A DNA stretch of 34,414 bases, taken from positions 1 to 34,414 of the forward strand of contig JBBARC010000040.1 in NCBI GenBank assembly GCA_040400005.1. The letters are read 5' to 3'. Below are positions 1 to 6,591 of this stretch, one piece after another (the first letter of the stretch is position 1; each line of letters starts with the position of its first letter). The notes under the pieces were generated by a model that worked only from the letters and a program-made list of their open reading frames with translations, made no database searches and was not told the DNA's origin. The DNA is from JBBARC01 sp040400005 (GTDB lineage: Bacteria > Pseudomonadota > Alphaproteobacteria > Acetobacterales > Acetobacteraceae). The translations under genes and the position numbers were made by a program.

Positions 1-50
1 CACACCGTAACCGGTCAATTACTATCCGAGTCGCCTACCTGGGCAGTTAC
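1..50. mobile_element. End of an IS66-like element (partial, cut by window edge)
   Basis: Positions 34-50 read CCTACCTGGGCAGTTAC. This matches 17 bases of the right terminal repeat of the MITE at 25713-25902. The rest of the 50 bases does not resemble that MITE's interior, so this may be the end of a different or larger IS66-type element. The end abuts a copy of the dispersed palindromic repeat at position 51. The other end and any transposase would lie outside the window. Confidence 0.5.
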
Positions 51-95
51 CAAAAGACTTTTATTATGTTGGCACCGTGCGGCCCCACTGCCTCG
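51..95. repeat. Half copy of the dispersed T-rich palindromic repeat (priA 3' side)
   Basis: It begins CAAAAGACTTTTATTATG and continues into GTTGGCACCGTGCGGC. The reverse complement matches the repeat half at 13480-13553 through the shared GCCGCACGGTGCCAAC and AAAAGTCTTTTG blocks. It lies just beyond the priA stop codon, so it may act in priA transcript termination. The left arm is replaced by the IS66-like end at 1-50. Confidence 0.55.
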
Positions 96-103
96 GCGCT
101 ACA

Positions 104-2368
104 TTACATAAACGATACTGGATCAACATCCACATCCACCCGCACATTCCCCGCCACATTTACCGCCGCAAGCCACGCCCGCAAAATCGGCTGCACCGCT
201 ATATCTTTCCGCGTTTTTAACAACAACCGAAACCGGTACCTACCCCGCAAAATCGCCAACGGGGCGGCTGCCGGCCCCAACACCACAATACCATCACCAT
301 GCGGTGCCCCACGGCCCAAATCACGCGCCGCCCGTTCGGCCGCATTTTCATCCTCCGCGCTCACAATAACCGCCGCCAACCGCCCAAACGGCGGCCAATG
401 CCCCGGCCGCCGCTGGGCAATTTCAGCCGCCTGAAACCCCGCAATATCGCCACTGATCAACGCCTGCATAACCGCGTGCTCTGGGCTATAACTTTGCAAA
501 TACACCTGGCCCGGCGCCCCGGCCCCCCCCCCCCGCCCCGCCACCTGGTGCAACAACTGCACGCACCGTTCGCCGGCCCGCAAATCCGCCCCGGCCAAAC
601 CCAAATCGGCATCCACCACCCCAACCAGCGTCAAATGCGGAAAATGCCAGCCTTTAGCAACAATCTGGGTGCCAATAATCACATCAATCTCGCGCGCAAC
701 AATGGCACGCGCCGCTTCGGCCGCGGCATGCGGCCCCGGCATGGTATCACTCGCCATCACCAAACGCCTGGCCTCGGGAAATAACCGTGCTGCCTCCTCG
801 GTAATCCGCTCCACCCCCGGCCCCACCGCCCGCAACGTGCCGGCCGCTTTGCATTGCGGGCAATGGCTCGGCTGCGCGCAGCTATGGCCACAATGGTGGC
901 ACGCCAATTCCCCCCGCGCCCGATGTTCCACCAGCCACGCCGTACAGTTCGGGCATTGCATTTTATGCCCGCACGCCCGGCACAGGGTTAGCGGCGCATA
1001 ACCACGCCGGTTCAAAAACAACATGGCCTGCTCACCACGCGCCAGCGTTTCACGAATTTTGGCAACCAGCATAGGCGCCAAAAAATCACCGCGCTGCGGC
1101 GTATCATCGCGCATATCAATCATATGTATCGCCGGCAGCGCGGCACCGCCATGCCGCGTGGTCAACCGCACATGGGCATAGCGCCCGGCCTCGGCATTTG
1201 CCAAACTCTCCAGGCTGGGCGTGGCAGAAACCAAAACAACCGGTGCCCCGCCGAGGCGCGCGCGCACCACCGCCATATCACGGGCGTGGTAGATAACCCC
1301 ATCTTCCTGCTTAAACCCGGAATCATGTTCTTCATCAACAACAATCAAACCCAAATCAGGAAACGGCAAAAACAGCGCCGATCGCGCCCCAATCACCACC
1401 GGCGCACGCCCTTCCGCCACCGCCCGCCAGGTAATTTGGCGGGTGCGTGGCGACAAATCCGAATGCCACACCGCCGGCACCGCGCCAAACCTTGCGGTAA
1501 AACGCGCCAAAAATTGTGTCGATAAAGCAATTTCCGGCACCAGCACCAACGCCTGCCGCCCAGCTAAAATGGCTGCCGCAACCGCCTGCAAATACACTTC
1601 GGTTTTGCCAGATCCGGTCACCCCTTCAAGCAAAGTTGCGCAGAACTGGCGCGCCGCAACGCCATCTTCCAGCACCGCCGCCGCTAGCGCCTGATCGGCC
1701 GATAAATCAGGGATGGCATACATCGGGTCCGGGTGCGCAAACGCCGCATCCGCCGCCATCGGCAGATGCAGCAGCAAACCCGCCTCCGCCATGGCCCGAA
1801 TAACCCCGGGCGACACATCCGCTGCCGCCGCAATATCATGCGCACCGCGCACCGCGCCATCGCGCAACACCGCCAGCACTCGCGCCCGCTGCGCGGTTAA
1901 CCGCGCCGGCATCACGGCCTGCGGGGCCGCCGCATAGCCCAAAACGGCACTCGGCACGCCAAAATTGCGCACCCGTAACGCCATCGCCAACACATCACCC
2001 AAATTGGCCAGAGTGTAACCGGCAACCCACGCCACAAACTGGCGCAACACCGCCGGCATGGGCGGCACATCGATACGCGCAATCACCGTTTTCAGCCGCA
2101 AACGCGCCGGCACCGGCCCCGCTGCGGGGTCGGCATCCCACACAATACCGGTGGCCGTGCCCTGGCGCAGCGGCACCAGCACCGCATCGCCCGCCACCAG
2201 CCCCAGTGCCGCCGAGGCCAGATAATCAAAAGGTGCTACAAACGGGTACGGCAGCAACACCCGCACCGCAACGGCCGCGCCGCCCCCCGCCAGCAAATCG
2301 GCGGGCGCCGCGGCGGGCTTTGGTTTGTGGCGCGGCAGCGTTGTGCCGCCGGCGGCAAACGACGACAT
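104..2368 (-). CDS. priA: Primosomal protein N' (replication restart helicase PriA)
   Basis: PriA is a 3'-5' superfamily 2 helicase that recognises stalled or D-loop forks and reloads the replisome. The 754-residue product has an N-terminal DNA-binding region (VRVLLPYPFVAPFDYLA), a Walker A motif GVTGSGKTEVYLQ, a DEEH box (VVDEEHDSGFKQED), and the PriA zinc region. That region starts at CRACGHKMQCPNC and has eight cysteines in C-x2-C pairs. The helicase domain follows (GTQIVAKGWHFPHLTLVGVVDAD). Length is normal for the family. The gene is divergent from the DUF484-xerC operon, an order common in alphaproteobacteria. Its stop is about 10 bases from a dispersed palindromic repeat that could terminate it. 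Identity is secure; the exact start is slightly less so because the N-terminal 30 residues are low complexity. Confidence 0.96.
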   Translation of the reverse strand: MSSFAAGGTTLPRHKPKPAAAPADLLAGGGAAVAVRVLLPYPFVAPFDYLASAALGLVAGDAVLVPLRQGTATGIVWDADPAAGPVPARLRLKTVIARIDVPPMPAVLRQFVAWVAGYTLANLGDVLAMALRVRNFGVPSAVLGYAAAPQAVMPARLTAQRARVLAVLRDGAVRGAHDIAAAADVSPGVIRAMAEAGLLLHLPMAADAAFAHPDPMYAIPDLSADQALAAAVLEDGVAARQFCATLLEGVTGSGKTEVYLQAVAAAILAGRQALVLVPEIALSTQFLARFTARFGAVPAVWHSDLSPRTRQITWRAVAEGRAPVVIGARSALFLPFPDLGLIVVDEEHDSGFKQEDGVIYHARDMAVVRARLGGAPVVLVSATPSLESLANAEAGRYAHVRLTTRHGGAALPAIHMIDMRDDTPQRGDFLAPMLVAKIRETLARGEQAMLFLNRRGYAPLTLCRACGHKMQCPNCTAWLVEHRARGELACHHCGHSCAQPSHCPQCKAAGTLRAVGPGVERITEEAARLFPEARRLVMASDTMPGPHAAAEAARAIVAREIDVIIGTQIVAKGWHFPHLTLVGVVDADLGLAGADLRAGERCVQLLHQVAGRGGGAGAPGQVYLQSYSPEHAVMQALISGDIAGFQAAEIAQRRPGHWPPFGRLAAVIVSAEDENAAERAARDLGRGAPHGDGIVVLGPAAAPLAILRGRYRFRLLLKTRKDIAVQPILRAWLAAVNVAGNVRVDVDVDPVSFM

Positions 2369-2463
2369 GAACAGTAGGTGTAAAGATCAACCCTGGCGCC
2401 GTCACCCCCACCTTGGCACCATCACACGCAACTGCCCTGCGCCGCTCACCGGGGGGCACGGTT

Positions 2464-2504
2464 TTGCTCGGCGCGGCGCGGGGCAAGGTGTATATTGCCC
2501 AGCA
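2464..2504 (+). promoter_or_regulatory. Possible promoter for a near-leaderless DUF484-xerC transcript
   Basis: TATATT at 2491-2496 resembles a -10 box and sits only eight bases before the ATG at 2505. No clear purine-rich ribosome site lies at normal spacing. The nearest -35-like TTGCTC (2464-2469) is 21 bases away, which is too long for a good sigma-70 promoter. If the -10 is real, the transcript would start at or a few bases before the ATG. Confidence 0.25.
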
Positions 2505-3119
2505 ATGACCGATGACCCTGATAAGATTGAGCAGTTTTTGCGGGCAAACCCAGGTTTTTTGGCCGGGCGCCCAGGCTTATACGGCGTTTTGCTGCCGCCG
2601 GTGCGGGTGCATGGCAATAAGGTTGCCGACCACATGGCAGCCCAGATCGCCGCCGGCCGGGCCGCCTTGGCGCGCGAGAAGGCCGAGGCCGCCGGGTTGC
2701 TGGCAACCCAGCGCGCCGCCGCCGCTATGCTGGCCCGGGTGCAGGGGGCGGTGCTGGCGTTGATTGCGGCCGATGATGTGGTGGATTGTGTGACCAATAT
2801 TCTGCCCGGCCTTATGGCGGTGGATAACGCGGTTTTGTGCGCGGACGCGCCAACCCCGGGGTTTCGCACCCTGCCCGCCGGCACCGTGCGCCGGTTATTG
2901 CAGGGGCGGCTAGTGCAATGCCGCAGCCAACCCGAAGATGCCGCACTGCTGCACGCGGAAGCCGCCGAACTTGCGGTGCGCGATGTGCTGGTGCGGTTGC
3001 CGATGGCACGCCCGGCGTTGCTGGCGATGGCGAGCCGCGATGCGGATGCGTTTAGCGGGATTGGGGATAGTGAGGCTTATGCGTTTTTGGGGCGGGTGAT
3101 TGCGGCGCGGTTAGGGTGA
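2505..3119 (+). CDS. DUF484 family protein
   Basis: The 204-residue product has the DUF484 layout: an N-terminal IEQFLRANPGFLAGRPGLYGVLLPP segment, a helical linker rich in Ala and charged residues (about 40-80), and a GAF-like C-terminal part ending in GDSEAYAFLGRVIAARL. DUF484 proteins have no settled biochemical role and are very often encoded directly before xerC, as here. The ATG at 2505 was chosen because the conserved DPDKIEQFL segment starts there; the frame is open further upstream but that part is not protein-like. The stop TGA (3117-3119) shares its last base with the ATG of xerC, so the two are probably translationally coupled. Confidence 0.88.
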   Translation: MTDDPDKIEQFLRANPGFLAGRPGLYGVLLPPVRVHGNKVADHMAAQIAAGRAALAREKAEAAGLLATQRAAAAMLARVQGAVLALIAADDVVDCVTNILPGLMAVDNAVLCADAPTPGFRTLPAGTVRRLLQGRLVQCRSQPEDAALLHAEAAELAVRDVLVRLPMARPALLAMASRDADAFSGIGDSEAYAFLGRVIAARLG

Positions 3120-4042
3120 TGACCGCGGCAGATGCCATTGTGCTGTATTTTGCCTATTTGGGCGGGGAGCGGCGGGCGGCGGCGCTGACGCTGGAAGCTT
3201 ACGGGCGGGACCTGGCCGAGTTTTGCCGGTTTTTGGCGCAGTACCAAGGGGCGGCGCCTTCCTTAGCAACGCTGGCGGCGATCACCGAAGCCGATTTGCG
3301 GGCGTATCTGGCCGATGCCGCAGGGCGCGGCCAAGGCAACCGCACGCGGGCGCGGAAATTGGCAGCGATCCGCGGGTTTTACCGGTTTTTGGCGCGGCGC
3401 CATGGGATTGACTGTGCGGCGCCCAAACTGATCACCACGCCGCGGGCGAAACCGCGCCTGCCGCGGGCGTTGCCGCCGGCGCAGGCGTTGCGTGTGGCCG
3501 GCGACATTGGCGATGAACGACACGATGCACGATGGGCAGCGCGCGATGAGGCTTTGTTTACCTTGCTGTATGGGGCGGGGTTGCGCATAGGCGAGGCGTT
3601 AGGTTTAACCGTGGGTGATGCGCGCGCGCCGGGTGGGGTTTTGCGCGTGACCGGCAAGGGCGGCAAGCAACGATTGACGCCGGTTTTGCCTCTTGTGGCT
3701 GCGCGGTTGGCGGGTTGGATTGCACTGCATCCGCGCGGTGGTGATATGGCCGCACCCGTATTTGTCGGCGCGCGCGGCGGGGTGCTGAACGCCGCCGTTG
3801 CGCAAAAATCCTTGCGCGATTTTCGCCGCGCCAAAGGCTTGCCGGAACATGCGACCCCGCATGCGTTGCGCCATTCGTTTGCGACGCATTTGCTGGAAGC
3901 CGGGGCGGATTTGCGGGCGATCCAGGATTTGCTTGGGCATGCGAGCCTATCCACCACGCAAATTTATACCGCGGTCGATCGGGCGCATTTGTTAAAAGTG
4001 TGGTCGGCATCACATCCAAGAGCAGATTTGGGGAAATCATGA
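3119..4042 (+). CDS. xerC: Tyrosine recombinase XerC
   Basis: XerC, with XerD, resolves chromosome dimers at dif. The 307-residue product has an N-terminal SAM-like core-binding domain (LEAYGRDLAEFCRFL) and a C-terminal catalytic domain. The catalytic set is complete: Arg156 (GAGLRIGEALGL), Lys180 (GKGGKQR), His248 and Arg251 (PHALRHSFATHLLE), His274 (LLGHASLSTTQIYT) and Tyr283. The ATG at 3119 is preceded in frame by a GTG at 3116; ATG is preferred because it gives a one-base overlap with the DUF484 stop. Its own stop overlaps the next ATG as ATGA. A housekeeping XerC is favoured over a phage integrase by length, motif spacing and the DUF484/priA neighbours. Confidence 0.94.
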   Translation: MTAADAIVLYFAYLGGERRAAALTLEAYGRDLAEFCRFLAQYQGAAPSLATLAAITEADLRAYLADAAGRGQGNRTRARKLAAIRGFYRFLARRHGIDCAAPKLITTPRAKPRLPRALPPAQALRVAGDIGDERHDARWAARDEALFTLLYGAGLRIGEALGLTVGDARAPGGVLRVTGKGGKQRLTPVLPLVAARLAGWIALHPRGGDMAAPVFVGARGGVLNAAVAQKSLRDFRRAKGLPEHATPHALRHSFATHLLEAGADLRAIQDLLGHASLSTTQIYTAVDRAHLLKVWSASHPRADLGKS

Positions 4043-4989
4043 ACGACGCTGAGATTGGGTTGTTTCCCGCAATCGAACCTTTTGCCACCGGGTTTCATGA
4101 GGCCGATGGGCACCAGGTGTATTGGGAGATCTGCGGCAACCCTGCTGGTATTCCCGTGGTGTTTTTGCATGGCGGGCCGGGCGGCGGCTGTTCGGTAGAC
4201 CACCGGCGGATGTTTGACCCGCAAAAATACCGGGTGCTGTTTTTTGATCAGCGCGGCTGCGGGCGATCAACCCCGCATGCGGATTTGCGGGCAAATACCA
4301 CCTGGCATTTGGTCGCCGACATTGAAGTTTTGCGCAACATTATGGGGGTGCCATCCTGGCTGGTGTTTGGCGGATCTTGGGGATCAACGCTGGCGCTGGC
4401 TTACGCGCAAACCCACCCCGCCTGCGTAAGTGGTTTGATTTTGCGCGGCATTTTTATGCTGCGCCGGGCGGAATTGCTGTGGTTTTATCAGGAAGGGGCA
4501 TCTTGGCTGTTTCCCGATTTATGGGAGGATTTTGTGGCGCCCATTCCACCGGCCGAGCGTGGCGACTTGATGGCGGCTTACCATAAACGTTTGGTTGGCG
4601 ATGATGTGGCGGTGCGCAACGCTTGTGCGCTGGCCTGGAGCAATTGGGAACACGCAACCATAACCTTACTGCCACATGCGGCGTATCAGGCGCAGGGGGC
4701 AGATGCCGATTACGCGCTGGCGTTTGCGCGGATTGAAAACCATTATTTTGTTAATCACGGTTTTTTTGAGGAAGGCCAGTTGCTGCGTGATGCCGGAAAA
4801 CTTGCGGGGATTCCTGGGGTGATTGTGCAGGGGCGGTATGATGTGTGCACGCCGGCGCGTAGTGCGTGGGAGTTGCACAAGGCGTGGCCGGGGTCGGCGT
4901 TGGTGATGGTGCCAGATGCGGGACATGCGTGGAGCGAGCCGGGCATACGGCGAGCACTGCTGGCGGCGTTGGAAAAATTTGTGGGTTAG
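4039..4989 (+). CDS. pip: Proline iminopeptidase (alpha/beta hydrolase, S33)
   Basis: This cytoplasmic serine peptidase removes N-terminal proline from peptides. The 316-residue product shows the family pattern: oxyanion loop HGGPGGG (44-50), FFDQRGCGRST (68-78), and nucleophile elbow GGSWGS with Ser113. The Asp and His of the triad fall in QGRYDVCTPA and DAGHAWSEPG near the C-terminus. The cap region has the usual aromatic-rich sequence (LLWFYQEGASWLFPDLWEDF). The ATG at 4039 overlaps the xerC stop as ATGA, so it is probably the third gene of a DUF484-xerC-pip operon. A longer in-frame start at 4000 lies inside xerC and is unlikely. Confidence 0.92.
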   Translation: MNDAEIGLFPAIEPFATGFHEADGHQVYWEICGNPAGIPVVFLHGGPGGGCSVDHRRMFDPQKYRVLFFDQRGCGRSTPHADLRANTTWHLVADIEVLRNIMGVPSWLVFGGSWGSTLALAYAQTHPACVSGLILRGIFMLRRAELLWFYQEGASWLFPDLWEDFVAPIPPAERGDLMAAYHKRLVGDDVAVRNACALAWSNWEHATITLLPHAAYQAQGADADYALAFARIENHYFVNHGFFEEGQLLRDAGKLAGIPGVIVQGRYDVCTPARSAWELHKAWPGSALVMVPDAGHAWSEPGIRRALLAALEKFVG

Positions 4990-5034
4990 GCGTGTGGTTA
5001 TTTGATATTTTGATGACTGGTGCTGTGGGGAAGC

Positions 5035-5064
5035 GATGGGTAACGCTTCGCTCACCCATCCTAC
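5035..5064. repeat. REP-like hairpin with CCTAC tail, between convergent genes
   Basis: GATGGGT at 5035-5041 pairs with ACCCATC at 5054-5060 across a 12-base loop, followed by CTAC. It lies 45 bases after the pip stop and 20 bases before the 3' end of the opposing TetR-like gene, so it could act as a bidirectional terminator. Four other hairpins here share the CTAC tail (near 6520, 13393, 13445 and 31088). Confidence 0.55.
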
Positions 5065-5083
5065 ATTTCTACGGAGCGTGTGT

Positions 5084-5935
5084 TTAGGGTGGCGGGCGTA
5101 GGGTGCGGAATTGGCGATCCACTTGCGCCATTTTTTTGACCAGGGCGCTGACGCTTAAAATTTCGCCGTCGGGCTCGGGCTCGGGCAGCCAGGGGCCAGT
5201 TCGGGTTGGGGCGGTTTGGCCAGTTTTGATGTGACCTGGCTTTATTGGGCCCCGGGTGCCTTGGTACGGGGTGATTTGGTTTGTTTTCAGATTGATGGTG
5301 GGGGGGCAGAGTGCTGCATGGTTCGGTTTTGGGGTAGGGTTAGGCTGGGCTTGGGCGGTTTCGGCGGCGGGGGTGATGGCGGCGATGGCGCGTTCGATGT
5401 CGTCTGCGCTTAGGTGGGGGTTATCGAGCAGGCCGAGGATTTTGCGGGCGAGCTCGGCGTTTGCGAACGCTGGGGCGAGTGATTGGCCGATGGTGGTTTG
5501 GGTGAGCTCGATCGGTTCGCGCAGGTCTGGCGGCAACGTATCGCGATCGCGTAGCAAAATGAGATGGGCGTTGCTGGTACCGGCAAAAAACCCGCGCGTT
5601 GCGGTGATGTAGGCGGCGCGGCGGCGGGCGGCGCGGTTGGGCTGATCGGCATCGATATCACCTAGCGTGCGGGCGAGGGTGAGCAGATGGGTTTGCAGAA
5701 TTTGCCCGATGATGGCGTCGATATCGACAAAATGGCGGCGCAGGGTGGCGGGCGCCATGCGCAGGGCCATGGCGAGGCCGGCAAACGTTACAACATGACG
5801 GCCGTAATCGGCGATCATTTGGGTGGCAACGGTGAGGATGCGATCGTGGCGGGCGTGGTCTCGCGCGGATTGGGGGAATTTTTCGCGGGTGAGATCGTCG
5901 GCACGGTCGCGGAGGAGGCGGGGGGAGATTTGCAT
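5084..5935 (-). CDS. TetR/AcrR-like transcriptional regulator with long disordered tail
   Basis: The 283-residue product has a TetR-type N-terminal DNA-binding domain at about 28-75. Helix 1 is HDRILTVATQMIADYG and the recognition part is VTFAGLAMALRMAPATLRRHFVDIDAIIGQIL. A helical ligand-domain-like part follows to about residue 175, with LLTLARTLGDIDADQP and LAPAFANAELARKILGLL. From about 195 onward the protein is rich in Pro, Thr, Gln and Asn and looks disordered before a final charged segment (SVSALVKKMAQVDRQFRTL). That tail is longer than usual for TetR proteins. The gene is divergent from the BrnA-like gene, and a palindrome at 6031-6052 lies between them. The ligand and regulon are unknown. 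Confidence 0.7.
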   Translation of the reverse strand: MQISPRLLRDRADDLTREKFPQSARDHARHDRILTVATQMIADYGRHVVTFAGLAMALRMAPATLRRHFVDIDAIIGQILQTHLLTLARTLGDIDADQPNRAARRRAAYITATRGFFAGTSNAHLILLRDRDTLPPDLREPIELTQTTIGQSLAPAFANAELARKILGLLDNPHLSADDIERAIAAITPAAETAQAQPNPTPKPNHAALCPPTINLKTNQITPYQGTRGPIKPGHIKTGQTAPTRTGPWLPEPEPDGEILSVSALVKKMAQVDRQFRTLRPPP

Positions 5936-6030
5936 GGACGGGAATTTATTCCATAACGGGGGCGTGAGGCAAGGAAATTTTTCAGAATGCGAAGATTTTT
6001 TTGGGGGGCGGTAGAAAATCGGTCCATTGT

Positions 6031-6052
6031 TGTATATACGTTTACATATACA
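6031..6052. promoter_or_regulatory. 22-bp palindrome, candidate operator
   Basis: TGTATAT at 6031-6037 and ATATACA at 6046-6052 are exact inverted arms around ACGTTTAC. The site is in the intergenic region shared by a TetR-like gene (minus) and a BrnA-like gene (plus), 40 bases before the latter's start. It is AT-rich within very GC-rich DNA. Both neighbours encode likely DNA-binding proteins, so autoregulation by either is plausible. No binding evidence is available. Confidence 0.45.
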
Positions 6053-6091
6053 TCGCTAGGGTGTGGGGTGGCCGGATTTGGGGATCGTGTG

Positions 6092-6424
6092 ATGGCGGGT
6101 GGTAAGGGTGACACCAAAATTTCGGCACGGGCGCTGGCGAAATTAGTGGCGCGTGAGGGGAGTGCCACGGATACGGCGCGGGTGCTGGCGAAAAGTGAGG
6201 CGGCGTTAGAGCGCGATATTGCGGGGGATGCGGATTGGCGGGATGTGCCGGCGGATTGGTACGAGAGCGCGCGGATGGTGCGTTTTTTGCCGAAAGTGGC
6301 GATTTCGTTGCGGGTTGATGCGGATATTGTCGATTTTTTTAAGGCGGCGGGGCCGGGGTATCAGACACGGATACAGGCGGTTTTGCGGGCTTATGTGACG
6401 CAGGTGGGGAAGGTGCGGCGGTAG
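6092..6424 (+). CDS. BrnA-like antitoxin/regulator without a BrnT partner
   Basis: The 110-residue product has the C-terminal signature of BrnA antitoxins (PF14384-like). A DxDWRDVPADWYESA segment is followed by VAISLRVDADIVDFFKAAGPGYQTRIQAVLRAYV, a ribbon-helix-helix-like fold. BrnA normally neutralises the ribonuclease toxin BrnT and represses the operon, with brnT just upstream. No BrnT-like reading frame lies upstream, where the TetR-like gene is divergent, nor downstream before the repeat at 6476. It is therefore an orphan, perhaps a remnant or a stand-alone regulator. The ATG at 6092 was chosen because the frame upstream is not protein-like and crosses the palindrome. GGGGAT a few bases upstream is a weak ribosome site. 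Confidence 0.72.
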   Translation: MAGGKGDTKISARALAKLVAREGSATDTARVLAKSEAALERDIAGDADWRDVPADWYESARMVRFLPKVAISLRVDADIVDFFKAAGPGYQTRIQAVLRAYVTQVGKVRR

Positions 6425-6475
6425 GTTTAGGGCGGGTAGAAGACATACGCCCTTCGCCGGGGCGAGGCGCGGGTT

Positions 6476-6554
6476 GGTGATGGGGGTTCGGGTTATGGCA
6501 CGTTGGCGGGGGCCGCGGCTTGCGATGGTGGGTTAAAGAAACCCACCCTACGGT
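6476..6554 (+). repeat. Left direct repeat bracketing the hsd cassette
   Basis: This stretch is nearly identical to 13343-13418 in the same orientation, with only a few substitutions and a 3-base length difference in the hairpin loop. The shared core includes GTTGGCGGGGGCCGCGGCTT and a GGTGGGTT/AACCCACC hairpin with a CCTACGG tail. It lies just beyond the hsdR stop. Confidence 0.85.
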
Positions 6555-6591
6555 ACCGAGTTTGTTGGGGGAGTGGGGATACACATACTGG

